Shown: positions 39,531-50,200 of the stretch, piece after piece | Position numbering within the stretch: position 1 is the first letter of the stretch | Layout of the letters: every line of letters starts with the position of its first letter | NCBI GenBank assembly: GCA_041663565.1 | Contig: JBAYMJ010000001.1 | Coordinates: 1-64,000 of the forward strand | DNA length: 64,000 nucleotides | Direction: 5' to 3' | DNA from: CAINOH01 sp041663565 | GTDB taxonomy: Archaea > Micrarchaeota > Micrarchaeia > Norongarragalinales > CAINOH01 | Made by a program: the position numbers and the translations under genes | Notes under the pieces: generated by a model | Seen by the model: the letters and a program-made list of their open reading frames with translations, nothing else | Databases searched by the model: none | Told to the model about the DNA's origin: nothing

Positions 39531-40991
39531 TCAAACCGCCTTTGCCTTCCTATAGACTTCCAAAAGCCCCTGCTGCTGGCTGGTCTTCACCCTGCTGCCG
39601 GACCTCTTGAGGTAATCAAGCTTTTTTCCTTCCACGCCATTGGACTGAAGGTGCGCAACCACGCTCCTTGCAAACGACGGGTAGTTCATGTTCCTGGCAA
39701 AGCCCAGGAACGGCTCCTCGTAGTTTGCGAAGCTGTGCTGCGACACGCCGTGGGCCTTGAGGAAGGCGCGCAATACCAGCTGGTACCCGCTGGGCGAGCC
39801 GAGCAACGGCCTGGTTGGCGCCACGTTGAAGGCGGCCTGCCTTGGCGCCGAAGCCAAGGCGCCCGACCGGTCCTTTCCGACGACCCTCGGGTACACCGTG
39901 ATGACCTTGCCTGCCAACGCGCCCGGCTGCGGCCTGCGGCCCAAAGCGTAGCCCATCTGGAGCAAGGCCATCGACGCCAAGAGAGTATTCGCAAGCTTGC
40001 CTGCCTTCTTGCCGCCTTTCTTGCCAGTATCCTGCCGCTCGCCTTTCTTCCTGCCCGCCGCCTTTCCTGCGACATCCTCAACGTCAACATAAGTCGGGAC
40101 GTCGTGCAGGATCTGGCCGTCGTACTGGCGGTAACCGTCCTGCTGCGAGGGCCATGGGTGGCCTCCGATTACGTTGCCAGTGCCGTTATTGTTGTTGAAA
40201 ACCGGGTTGTTGGTAAAGGTGGGGCTGTTGGTGATGGTGACCGGCTGGCCGTGGCCTTTGAACATCTCGCTGAAGGCCATAAGCTCGTTGATGGTGTAGC
40301 TCCTTCCGTTCTCGGGCTGCGGAAGCCCTCCGGGAGATTCGGGCGCCTGCGGCGCGGGCGCTGCGGGCCTTGCGGCCTCGGCATCCAATTGCTTGGCGCG
40401 CTCAACCAAATCGTCCAGCCTGCCACGGTAAAGCATGCTGTTCTTGAGCGAACCATAAAGGTGCTTTCCCGCATCTATGGGCTTTCCGTGGATTACGAGC
40501 GCGGAATTCGTGTAAGCCCGGTTCCTTATGGTCCCCGGCTTGGAGCCTTCGGTGACAAAAGAAGACATCTCGGGCGAAGTGTAAGCGTCAAGGAGCGCCT
40601 CGCGCGCCCTGCTGTCCTTGGAAAGCTCGCCTGCAAGCCACGACGCGCCCTTCTCGCCAAGCCCCCACGCGCCATGCCGCAGCACGTGCTCGGTAAGCGA
40701 CTTTATCTGGACCGGAGGCTGGTTGCGTATTATCCTCTGCATCGCGTACTCGTGCAGGTTCCAGCGCACGCCGTCCCTCTTGGAGTTGAGTGCCGGCACG
40801 TCCCACTGCCTGATTGCCTCGGCTGTGAGCTTCGGCCTCGTCCCCAGGCCGCCATCCAAGCCGGTCCTTGAAGTTATGAACGGCTTCTCCTTTCCATAGG
40901 GCTTCCGAAGCAGGTAATTCTTCGCGGACGAAAGCCCGTTTCCAACGTGTGTAAGACCTGCCCTGACATTTGGAAAAAGCTCCGCCAACAT
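39531..40991 (-). CDS. Unknown protein, first gene of the five-gene operon
   Basis: A 486-residue protein. Residues 1-250 are mixed alpha/beta with EHVLRHGAWGLGEKGASWLA and SRAREALLDAYTSPEMSSF. A low-complexity Asn-rich stretch (TNSPTFTNNPVFNNNNGTG, about 270-288) leads to a Lys/Gly-rich loop and a hydrophobic segment (LANTLLASMALLQMGYALG). The last 130 residues are basic. ATG at 40991 is preceded by GAGGG; the longer frame to 41042 is not needed. CTTAAAAAGA (41045-41054) is a TATA candidate, so the operon probably starts here. No family recognised. Confidence 0.65.
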   Translation of the reverse strand: MLAELFPNVRAGLTHVGNGLSSAKNYLLRKPYGKEKPFITSRTGLDGGLGTRPKLTAEAIRQWDVPALNSKRDGVRWNLHEYAMQRIIRNQPPVQIKSLTEHVLRHGAWGLGEKGASWLAGELSKDSRAREALLDAYTSPEMSSFVTEGSKPGTIRNRAYTNSALVIHGKPIDAGKHLYGSLKNSMLYRGRLDDLVERAKQLDAEAARPAAPAPQAPESPGGLPQPENGRSYTINELMAFSEMFKGHGQPVTITNSPTFTNNPVFNNNNGTGNVIGGHPWPSQQDGYRQYDGQILHDVPTYVDVEDVAGKAAGRKKGERQDTGKKGGKKAGKLANTLLASMALLQMGYALGRRPQPGALAGKVITVYPRVVGKDRSGALASAPRQAAFNVAPTRPLLGSPSGYQLVLRAFLKAHGVSQHSFANYEEPFLGFARNMNYPSFARSVVAHLQSNGVEGKKLDYLKRSGSRVKTSQQQGLLEVYRKAKAV

Positions 40992-41081
40992 CAATCGCCC
41001 TCTATGAATTGCCTTTGGGATATCAATAAACGGAATGGGCATCTTTTTAAGCCTTCAGCCCGGATTTGGGACGATTTACGA

Positions 41082-41453
41082 CTAATCATCCTTTCGGAAC
41101 AACCCCTCGAAAGGAATCTTTTCCCCGGACTTGCGCCTCTTTGCGTACTTGATTTCCGCAAGCCTGCCAAGGCCCTTTTCCGAAGCCACGTCCTCGGCCT
41201 TGGACATCGCGTCGCGGCCCGTCGCAGGCTCGTCATCCGGAAGGTTTGAGAACAAAGTCTTCTGGCCCGCAACCGCGACGACGATAATCAGGACCATTCC
41301 GACTACGCCGTAGATTGCCTTCATCGATATGCCGAACACCGAGTTCTTTCCCGAGTCGCTGTTTGCAAGCATCACTACTGCGGCAATCACAAGAAGAATT
41401 AGGAAGACGAACTGGAGGCGACGGGAATTGACCGCCTGCTGCCTTGAAGCCAT
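41082..41453 (-). CDS. Small membrane protein, two helices
   Basis: A 123-residue protein with two hydrophobic segments (LQFVFLILLVIAAVVMLA, about 13-30, and AIYGVVGMVLIIVVAVAGQK, about 46-65) and a charged cytoplasmic C-terminal half. It lies 71 bases after the last triplicated gene and 90 bases before the five-gene operon. No family recognised. It may anchor or link the surface-protein array and cytoplasmic partners; that is inference. Confidence 0.65.
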   Translation of the reverse strand: MASRQQAVNSRRLQFVFLILLVIAAVVMLANSDSGKNSVFGISMKAIYGVVGMVLIIVVAVAGQKTLFSNLPDDEPATGRDAMSKAEDVASEKGLGRLAEIKYAKRRKSGEKIPFEGLFRKDD

Positions 41454-41524
41454 AGGAAATAGGAGGGAAAAAGGATAGAATAAGGTTTGCGCCTAGCCGC
41501 GCACGCCAAAAAGATTAGGCAGAC

Positions 41525-42100
41525 TCAGGCAGTCGGGCCACGACGCTTGGGCGGCATCTTGCCCCGTTCAAACTCCTCAGGAGTCATGAACGGCTTGCCA
41601 CCGGGGGGACGCCTATACAAACCGTCAAAAATTCCGACGAACTTTTTAGGATTGGAAAGAATAACAGAAGTTACGTTCCGCTCTGAGCTTTCCTTAAGCG
41701 TCGCCAATTTTTTTGCAACTACGTCACGCAGGCCGGAACTATAAAAACCGCCTTTCAAACGCTCCTTGTTCTGTGCAACTATTTCCGCAAGCTGATTAGC
41801 GCGCTGCTGGGGAAGGTCAAAACCGTGCTTGAGGAGCAGGCGGGTAAAAGCCTTCACCTGCTCAGAATTACGAGTCTCAACAAAACGATCAAAATGGGTG
41901 GACACCGCAGTACCGTCAATCTCCTTATCTACGATAGGTTCAGATCGCAGCGCACTAATCTCCTGCAACTCATCAGGAGTATAAGCGGGGCGTTCGACTT
42001 CTTCCGCCGCCGCAGCCTCGGCGGCCTTAATCTCTTCTACCCGCTTCTTAGCCCCAGGCTCACGGGCAAGACGCGCAAGAATATCTAATACGTTTCCCAC
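41525..42100 (-). CDS. Triplicated cytoplasmic family, copy 3 (most downstream)
   Basis: A 191-residue soluble protein. GTG start with GAGGGAG 8 bases upstream. It begins with an MGNVLDILARLAREPGAKKR helix, has a charged helical middle (RLLLKHGFDLPQQRANQLAE) and ends with the nearly identical tail RRPPGGKPFMTPEEFERGKM and KRRGPTA shared by all three copies. All-helical and probably oligomeric. It is preceded by a 16-codon fossil of the small anchored-protein gene, showing tandem duplication. Family not recognised. This AT content differs somewhat from the flanks. Confidence 0.75.
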   Translation of the reverse strand: MGNVLDILARLAREPGAKKRVEEIKAAEAAAAEEVERPAYTPDELQEISALRSEPIVDKEIDGTAVSTHFDRFVETRNSEQVKAFTRLLLKHGFDLPQQRANQLAEIVAQNKERLKGGFYSSGLRDVVAKKLATLKESSERNVTSVILSNPKKFVGIFDGLYRRPPGGKPFMTPEEFERGKMPPKRRGPTA

Positions 42101-42113
42101 AGAAATCTCCCTC

Positions 42114-42161
42114 TCAACCGCACACGAAAGACTCCAGAACAGAATTCACGACCAACTGCTC
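42114..42161 (-). pseudogene. Fossil 3' end of the small anchored-protein gene (short)
   Basis: Sixteen codons ending in TGA read EQLVVNSVLESFVCG on the minus strand. This is the C terminus of the intact gene at 43584-44240 (EQIVVNSVLESFVCG). It sits 13 bases before the GTG of the downstream triplicated copy, exactly as the intact gene does before its neighbour, so it is a leftover from duplication of the pair. Confidence 0.85.
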
Positions 42162-42227
42162 AATAAAGGAGAAATATGCCCCCAGCTATAAATAAAGAAG
42201 GGATAAAGAAAAAGAGAAAAGACAAAA

Positions 42228-42803
42228 CTAAGCAGTCGGGCCACGACGCTTGGGCGGCATCTTGCCCCGTTCAAACTCCTCAGGAGTCATGAACGGCTTG
42301 CCACCGGGGGGGCGGCGGTAAAGGTTCTCAAAAACATCGACAAATTTCTTTGGGTGTGATAAGACCACTGCAGTAACATTTCGCTCCGGGCCCTGCTTCT
42401 GCACAGCTAACTGTTCTACAATGGGCCGACGAATGCGTATGTTGTAAAAACCGCCTTTCAAACGATCCCTATTCTGCGCAACTATCTCGGCAAGCTGACT
42501 AGCACGTTCCGATGGAAGATCAAAACCATGCTTAAGTAACAAACGAGCGAAAGCCTTAAGCTGTTCGGGCGAACGCGTGTCAATGTAACGATTAATATGA
42601 GAAGTGATTGTCAGCTCTTCAACTTCCTTCTCCGCAATAGGCTCAGACCACAATTTCTGAATCTCCTTTTCCTCTTCCGAAGTATACGGCGGACGCACGG
42701 CATCTTCTTGGGCAGCAGCCTCGGCGGCCTTAATCTCTTCTACCCGCTTCTTAGCCCCAGGCTCACGGGCAAGACGCGCAAGAATATCTAATACGTTTCC
42801 CAC
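42228..42803 (-). CDS. Triplicated cytoplasmic family, copy 2 (middle)
   Basis: A 191-residue paralogue of the other two. GTG start at 42803 with AGAGGGAG upstream; the apparent ATG-start extension to 42854 (MLILFWSPLCAAKREIT) is only the fossil gene read in another frame. Middle part differs most (SHINRYIDTRSPEQLKAFAR; RIRRPIVEQLAVQKQ), the two ends are nearly identical to the other copies. Function unknown. The diverged middle with conserved ends suggests a variable recognition region between shared interaction surfaces. Confidence 0.75.
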   Translation of the reverse strand: MGNVLDILARLAREPGAKKRVEEIKAAEAAAQEDAVRPPYTSEEEKEIQKLWSEPIAEKEVEELTITSHINRYIDTRSPEQLKAFARLLLKHGFDLPSERASQLAEIVAQNRDRLKGGFYNIRIRRPIVEQLAVQKQGPERNVTAVVLSHPKKFVDVFENLYRRPPGGKPFMTPEEFERGKMPPKRRGPTA

Positions 42804-42816
42804 AGTAATCTCCCTC

Positions 42817-42933
42817 TTAGCCGCACACAAAGGACTCCAGAACAGAATTAACAACTACCTGCTCAGTATTCTCACTCACAGGAACGATGCCCTCGACCAT
42901 GATGCCATAATCATTACAATTAAGGAAACCCAT
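42817..42933 (-). pseudogene. Fossil 3' end of the small anchored-protein gene (long)
   Basis: The 38 codons ending in TAA at 42817 read like the C terminus of the intact gene at 43584-44240 (fossil NCNDYGIMVEGIVPVSENTE against NCRDYGIMVEGIVPVKEKTE). Nucleotide similarity extends weakly to about 42953 and then is lost. The fossil keeps its reading frame and lies 13 bases before the GTG of copy 2. Confidence 0.88.
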
Positions 42934-42994
42934 TAGTGAGGAATAAGCTTCCGACTATAAAAAGAGAGGATAAAGAAAAAGAGAAAAAATAAAA

Positions 42995-43570
42995 CTAGGC
43001 CGTTGGACCACGACGCTTGGGCGGCATCTTCCCGTGCTCCCACTCCTCAGGAGTCAAGAAAGGCTTACCGCCCGGCGGACGGCGGAAAAAATGCTCGAAA
43101 AAAATCGTAGAATACTTGCGCGGGTTCGAAAGCACCACAGCAGTGACATTCCGCTCCGGACCTTTCTTCTGCGCATTAAGTCTGTCAGCAACTATGTCAC
43201 GCAAACCCGTGCCATGAAAACCGCCCTTCAAATAATCATTCTGCACAACTATCTCAGCAAGCTGCTTAGCGCGCTGCTGAGGAAGGTCAAAACCGTGCTT
43301 GAGAAGCAAACGAGCAAAAGACTTCAACTGCTCACTATTACGAGTCTCAACAAAACGATCAAAATGAGACATCACAGTCTTACCATCAATCTCCTTCTCC
43401 TCAATAGGCTCAGACCACAACGCACGAACCTCCTGCTCTTCCTCAGGAGTATACGGCGGACGCACGGCATCTTCCTCTGCCGCGGCTTCAGCAGCGTTCA
43501 TCTCTTCTACCCGCTTCCTAGCCCCGGGCTCACGGGCAAGACGCGCAAGTATATTTAATACGTTTCCCAC
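42995..43570 (-). CDS. Triplicated cytoplasmic family, copy 1 (next to intact upstream gene)
   Basis: A 191-residue paralogue; GTG at 43570 with GAGGGAG upstream, 13 bases after the stop of the intact anchored-protein gene. It shares VGNVLNILARLAREPGARKR, the RLLLKHGFDLPQQRAKQLAE segment with copy 3, and the C-terminal GKPFLTPEEWEHGKM. Because the gene next to it is intact, this is probably the founding copy. Frames that continue upstream to an ATG at 43621 overlap that gene and are rejected. Confidence 0.75.
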   Translation of the reverse strand: MGNVLNILARLAREPGARKRVEEMNAAEAAAEEDAVRPPYTPEEEQEVRALWSEPIEEKEIDGKTVMSHFDRFVETRNSEQLKSFARLLLKHGFDLPQQRAKQLAEIVVQNDYLKGGFHGTGLRDIVADRLNAQKKGPERNVTAVVLSNPRKYSTIFFEHFFRRPPGGKPFLTPEEWEHGKMPPKRRGPTA

Positions 43571-43583
43571 AGAAATCTCCCTC

Positions 43584-44240
43584 TCAACCGCACACGAAAG
43601 ACTCCAGAACAGAATTAACAACTATCTGCTCAGTCTTCTCTTTCACAGGAACGATGCCCTCGACCATGATGCCATAATCCCTGCAATTGATGAAGGCATA
43701 AGTAAGGAACAAATCATCGGCGACAAGCGAGGAGGACTGGGTATAATTGATTACATAATAGTTATTTCCGCCGAACTTGGCACTGCCGTTCCAGATGTTG
43801 TATGCCTTCATGTCATCCTCATTAGGAATCGATTCGACTAAAGCATAATAATCCTTTTTGCCAAGACTCGAATTGGTCAAGGTAAGGTCAATGACTATGG
43901 GCACGTTGGCACTCCCAAGCGCATACAACTGCAACACGCCCGCGTCAAGGCTGTTCGAAGAAAGGGCATAACCAGCAGGATAGCTCACCTTGAAGCCAAA
44001 AGTCGGGTGCGTGTACTCCAAAAGGCGAATCCCAAGCGACTTGTTTAACATATCCATATTCGGGGTGCTTGCGGATTGGGATGCTCCGGGCTGGCCAATA
44101 CTGGGCAGTTTTACAGCGCCGGAAAGGAACAGATAAGCGATGATGGCAAATATGCACAGGACCAGAAGGAGTTTTCCGTTCCCCTTCGCTGGCTTGTCGT
44201 CCCTTCTTGACCGTTCAATGCGCCTTGATCTTTCCGCCAT
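43584..44240 (-). CDS. Small N-anchored extracellular protein
   Basis: A 218-residue protein. A basic N terminus (SRRIERSRRDDKPAKGNGK) is followed by one membrane helix (about 25-43, LLLVLCIFAIIAYLFLSGAV), a Ser-rich linker and a globular extracellular domain (75-218) with YTHPTFGFKVSYPAGYALSS, a start reminiscent of PsbP-like domains. One disulfide is possible (CRDY and final C). It starts 11 bases after the giant surface-protein gene, and two fossils of its 3' end lie between the downstream triplicated genes. Family not certain. Confidence 0.72.
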   Translation of the reverse strand: MAERSRRIERSRRDDKPAKGNGKLLLVLCIFAIIAYLFLSGAVKLPSIGQPGASQSASTPNMDMLNKSLGIRLLEYTHPTFGFKVSYPAGYALSSNSLDAGVLQLYALGSANVPIVIDLTLTNSSLGKKDYYALVESIPNEDDMKAYNIWNGSAKFGGNNYYVINYTQSSSLVADDLFLTYAFINCRDYGIMVEGIVPVKEKTEQIVVNSVLESFVCG

Positions 44241-44251
44241 CAGAAATCACA

Positions 44252-47200
44252 TTATCCTGCAATGAAAGTGAACGCCCCGTTGGGCTTCTGCCCTATAAGC
44301 GAGCCGATTATGCCCGGGTCAATCTGCGAAGAGCGCCGGTAAACTGGATACTTGGAAGTCTCAATCGGCTTCGTGTACGAGTTGAACAACGAGGATATGA
44401 ACCTAAGGTTGTCCTTCTCGTTGTTGTTATTGGTCACGCCGAGGAACAGGGTGTAGCCGTTGAGGTTGTCAATCTTTTCAGACCTTGCAAGCGCGACGCA
44501 AGTAGGCTTGTAAGTGCCCTTCGTGGCGGATGAATACTGCAACGACGGGCAGAAACTCGAGTCCAACGTGACGCAAGTGCCATCCTTCGCAACAGGTTCC
44601 GATACGGACAAACCATTCTGCGCATAGCAAACCCGCGTCATCGAAGGCTCGTTGAACGCGCCCGGAAGCACCCAGTCATTGAGCGGCTGTGAATACACGA
44701 TAAAGTGATTGAGCATCTCGGGGTTCAAGGCCGCCTGCGAAGGCCGGAAGTCGCAGTCAGTCACGAGCATAATCAGCGCCATGCTTGCAACGCTAGCGAC
44801 TGACCGCGCAATGGTCCACTTGCTCTGAGCCGCAAGAGTTGACGCTTTGGGAGTAGTGAGAAGGTCATCGGCGGTGCTCTTGGCAACGATATCCTTGATT
44901 ACTGCTTCTTCGGGAAGCTTGGCTATGTCAACTTTGCTGATTACTTTGGCATCCTGTAAAACCTCTTGGCCAGTAACTCCTGTCCCAAGGTTCTCCAATT
45001 CGGTAAATGCTTTCTGGTAATCTGCAGTCACACCAGGCACCCCAGAAGGGTCAATGTAGGTGATAACGTTGTCAATTTGAGCTTGAGTATATTTCATTGT
45101 AGTTAGTTCGGTCTGAAGGCTCTTTGCAACTTTCTCCGGCAGACTAGTGTCTTTTGCCGCAGCGGATTCCAAGTTCAACGCCAATATATCCGCGCGAGCC
45201 GGAACAATGTCTATTGTGCTTGCAGCGGTCTTAGTAAGTCCGACAGTATTTGACGACAAGGTATTCTCAACAACGGATGCACCCAGGAACGTCTTGGACG
45301 CATCGTAGATTGCCGTATCAGCATTCGAATCTCCGATTGAAGCAAGCTTGGTTAACACGGACTTTAGTGCAGATGTCTGTGCGCTTGATTTCCCAGTAGC
45401 AGCCGCCTCTGCCTTGGTAATAGCACTCGAAATGTCGCTGGACAACAAACCCTTAGCAGATAGGCCATCGCGGATCTTCTGCATCAGGAGAACTTTGTCA
45501 TCGTAATCGGTAAGGGAATTGAACAACGCAGAATACGCGGTTTTTTTCTGGGCATATGGGGCTGCGATAAGAGCATCCAAAATGGTCATACCAGCTCCGA
45601 CGGTCAAAGTATCTGAGAACTTCAGTACGGAAGTGCCGGTGCCAGTCAGACCGTTCAAGATCTTTTCAGCTACAGTCGCATCGCGAGCATATCCTTTCTG
45701 CACAAGTAACCTTGCAGCGACTGACCGTTCATTGAACAGCGCTTGGTATGCCGGCTGTGCCATCACGCCTATGCCAGCCGCCTTTGTCACTGCGCTGGGG
45801 CCGCCGCCACTGCCAAGTGCGTAGTTGGCGCCCGCACCCACGATTGCAGCTCCAATCAGGAGCTTCTGGTTCTTTATCAGGGTCGTTGCAGTGATGGTAT
45901 TGCCATGACCTACAAGCTCGGCCCTGAGTCCGGCGACCAGCGCCGCTTGCCCTTGCTTTCCGGTCATAGCGGCAGTAATATCAATTCCGGGCGGCATCAA
46001 AAGCAACGCCTGGGAGCTGAGTGCGTTGGTCATCACGTTAGACATTGAGAGGCAGGCAATGTTGTTTGCCTTGTAACGCGGCAAATCGACAAGGAGCTGG
46101 GTGGTGGTTGAGGTAATCCCTCCGACCAGCGTTGTTATCGCCTGCGCGGACATCACCCCGGATGAGGCCAGAAGAACGTCAAGCCCGTAAGTAGCGGTAA
46201 GGGTCTCGGCAAGTATCGTCTTGCCCTTGTCGAAGCAGTATGCGTTGTCGTCATAGAGCGTGGCCCAGCGGATGGTGCGGGAGCTGGTCTCGTCGATGCG
46301 GAGCGGCCAGCCGTAGCCTGACTCAAGCAGGAGGTCTGCAGTCTTCATGTCAAGCAGACTGGACTCGTTGCGGTAGACGCCGATGCGGAACGTAGCAAAG
46401 ACGTCGAACTTGAGTGCCTTCTCGAATGCGTGCTTAAGCTCGCCTGCACCTTCAGTCTGGTTGTCGCCGACTATGAGCTCCTGGTCGTTTCCAAGCAAAA
46501 GCAGGGAGTTTGCCAGCGTCTCCTTGCAGGAGTCAATCTTCTCAACAGCTATGTCTATCTTGACGTCACTCTTGAACTCCGAGGCGCTTGTGAACGACTG
46601 GAGGCCGCAAATCTGGGGCTTGGCTGTGACTTTGTACACCCCGCACCCGTCGAACGCGGGCATCCCTGCCGTGTTGGTCACGGTCCCGAACTGCTCGCTT
46701 GCGATGGAGTTGAGGAAGTCGAAGGTCTGCTTCATGTTCACGACCTGCATGACCATCGTCTTGGAGTATTCGTTGCCGGTTCCGCGCGACTCGGTGCAGA
46801 TTGCGTCAAGCCTCTTGGTAAGGCCATCGTCGTCCTTTCCAATGTAGTCTATTACCTGGCGCATGCCGCCCACGAAGCGCGTGTAGGCGGCAACCGACTG
46901 GTCGTAAGTGCAGAAGTGAGTTGTGCAGTCGGCAACCGAGGTCACGCCGTAGTTTGCGTCAGCTGCTGCGGCCTCAGTAGCGGAAGTGACTGCGGGAGTG
47001 GCTGTTGCAGTAGGCGAGGGTGATGCGGTTGGCGAAGGTGTCGCGTCCGCAAAGCTTGCCGATGCGGGTCCGCCTTGCGCTGCGGAGTCGGCAAAGATTG
47101 CAACCGCGTTTTCGGCACCGGCTGCGGATGCGGCCTTCACCGCAGCAACTGTAGCGCGCTCAAGTGGAAGCATGTCACCCATCGGCGAGGACGAGTACAG

Positions 47201-50200
47201 GTTGGTGGCGCTGGTCGAATAGACTATTGCGCGGACTGTTGTGACGTTCACCAGGTCGCCGGACGTGAAGGTGAACGTGAGCATCGCCTGTTTTCCCTGC
47301 ACGCTTCCGCTTGCGGAAGTGCATTTCACTTCCGCGACTTCGGAGCGCTTCAGGGTCTCCGGCACTCCGGCGCAGTCAACCACGGAAGCGTCCGAGGTCT
47401 TGAAGGACACGCCCACGTCGTTGGGCCGGTTGTTGACTATGAGCAGGGGCCGCTCGTGGCCGGAGTTCTTGAACGCGAACACGCGCTTCACCCCGGTCTT
47501 CACGTCGGTGATTGCCGAGTCGTAGTTCACGAACACGTCCTTGAGGTAGGCGTCGGAGATTCCCATGTCGCGGTTCTCGCACTTGCCTTTCACTATCTTG
47601 ACCTTGACCGAAATCTCGGGCAGGTTCTTTGAGGAGACGTCCACGCCCGAAAGAGTCTTCGCGGTGAGCTTGAGCGTTCCGTCGTACTCCTTGCTCTTCA
47701 CGTCGCTCTTGATGCAGCCGTACGAGTCAAGCAGCGAGTCGGGCACCTTGGCCGTTATCGTTAGGGCGCTGCAGGCATTGGCCTTGGACGTGGCTATCAC
47801 GCCGGAGTGCGAGTATTCGCCGCCGAAGTAGACGTTGTCCTTGGTGATTATGCCGAGCGGGATGTTGTTGGCTGTCGCGGACACGTTCAGCGACTGGGTA
47901 GCGGTGTTGGACACGCAGACAGAGCTGTTGGACACTGAGAGCGCGCCGTCGGTGAGGGTGAACGTGAGCGTGGACGGCTTGACCGAGAGAGCAGAGCCAG
48001 TTGTTGCGGTCACGCCCTGGGTGAGCCTGACCTTGCCCGACTCGGCGTCGGTGCAGGCGCAGGACGTGAATGTGACCTTGTTGCCGGCGTAGATGTTGAC
48101 AGCAGTGTAGCCGTTGTCATCAGTGACAACCTCAGTTGCCGCGTCGAATGAAATCGCGGTCGCCGGCGGGAGGGTGTAGCCGTTTCCGGTGACGATTTGC
48201 TGGCACGAGCCGAACTTGACTCCGGTGCCGGTGACGTTCTTCTTTTCGGAGAATTGGAACGAGACGTCCGCGCCGAAGGTCGCGCTGTACGAGTCCTTTG
48301 CGGACTGCGCGCAGTAGGACACCTGCATCTCTGAATCCGAGGGCACGCTTGCGGCCTGCGCCAAGCCGTCGCGCGCCACGCTGCTGCCGTCCGGGAGCAC
48401 TATCTTGTTGGCTGCAGGCAGGACTATCGTGGAGTCGTCCTCGGTCTGAATCTCCAATGATGAGCAGTCCGGAAGCGCGGCCTCCTTGGTGCCGGACTCG
48501 GTGGTGGTAATCTGCGTCCCTGACGGGAGAGTTATCGTCGAGGACTTCGGGATGTTGACGCCGGAAGTGCAGGCCGCTGCCGAGCCCTTGACCTTGAAGT
48601 CAACGGCCGCGTTTGCAAGCACCTTGACCGTGAAGCCGGACTGGGTGGTGCCGGTTGCGTCTTCCGCAAACCTGGCGACTGCAAAGCCTATTGGCGCAAG
48701 CCCCGAAAGGGACGTCGTTGACACGCCGACCGTGGAGCCTGCGGGGAACGTGACCACGTCCTCGCTTTGAAGCGTGAACGAGACCGAGCCGTCCGCGTTG
48801 TTCGCACGCTCGTAATAGGAATCTATGTAATAGGTGGTGACGTAGGGCAGGGCGAGGGTGAACTCCTCCTGCGGCTTGATTATCATAGCCATGCCCGGCG
48901 ATGCGCTCACTGTCGAGCCGGATGGCGCGGTGACGTAGGGCGCGGTCTTGCTGTCTGAAAGCGAAGCCCCTCCGAACACGACCCGCGTGGAGTCCTTGTT
49001 GGGCTCCTGCACAGCAATCGAGCCGTCCGAGTTCTCCTTTCGCAGGGTCTTTGCGGAAAGGTCCACCTTCATGCCAAGCGGCATCAGGACGTCAACTGCG
49101 TTGTCCGGGGTGCAGTCAACTGACGAATCCAAGTTGAGGGTTACGGGAATCTTGCGCTCGGAGCGTATGCCGTTTATAGAGGCCACCAAAGTGAGGTTGG
49201 TGGTGACCTTGCCGTTGTTCTCCATCACGCACAAGGTCTTGCGGTTGGACGGCATCACAGCTGTAATCGTGAGGTTCTGCACGTTGGACTGCTGGCTGGT
49301 CTCGTCCTCGCCCGCAAAGACGATTTGACCTGACTCGCCGGGGTTGGGGCCAAGCACCAGGGATGCCGGAGAGAACGAAAGCCAGTCAGTTGAGGAGTCA
49401 AGCTGGTAGTTGACCAGGAGGTTGTTGGTGAGGCTGTTGTACACGTGCAGGTCAGTTGACGACTGGTTGTCCGCTCCAAGGGACAGCGTGAGCTCAGCAG
49501 AGTCCTCCTCGGTCCCCCAGAACTCCTCGAGCGGCTTCTGGACGAACGCGGAGTTGACCTTGAAGGGCATTGTGACGCTCTGGCGCGAGCTGCCTGCGCG
49601 CGCCTCTATGATTATGCGGCCCGTGAAGTTCTCCGAAAGCGTGCGGGTTGCCTTTGCGACGTCAAGCACGCTGTCAAGTATCCACGTGTCGAACTTGACG
49701 TCCTGCGTCGCGCCCGCCTCGAGGGTGAAGCTGGATTCCGAAAGGAGCGTGCCGGTGATGCGCGGGCTCTTGTCAAGCACTATTGAGGAGCGGACGTTGA
49801 CCCCGTTCCCCAAAAGGTTGGAAACGGTGATGGTGTCCGAGTTGCCGGCCTTCGAATCAACGACCAAGTCGAGTATCTGCGTCGGCGAGACCTCGACTAT
49901 CTTCTTTGCAGTAACTGGAATCGAGCCGTAAAACTGCGCGTAGCCCGTCGCTGTCACCGTGAAGTCCGCGCTGCCAATCTTGTCGGGGTTGACTCCCTCG
50001 ACCAGGTACTTGCCGTCCTTGCCTTCGTTCTCGTCGCCCGAACCGTCGGCCTGGTATGCGGAGTCGCCGAACACGTCGGCCTTGGAGCCTATGGCGATGT
50101 GGGCGCCCTCGATGGGAGTGCCGAAGGCGTCGGTGACAAGGAAAGTTACTGCGTTGTCAACAAGCGCGGAAACGTATGACGGCGACACGCCCACGTTCAG

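Noticed and set aside
39525..40871. A 448-codon plus-strand frame.
   Set aside because: It is antisense to the 486-residue gene; the long open frame follows from GC-rich codons with avoided stops on the opposite strand.
41525..43621. Repeats of 500-600 bases considered as an insertion sequence or CRISPR-like array.
   Set aside because: They are full-length protein paralogues with gene fossils between them; there is no transposase, no terminal repeats and no short regular spacer pattern.
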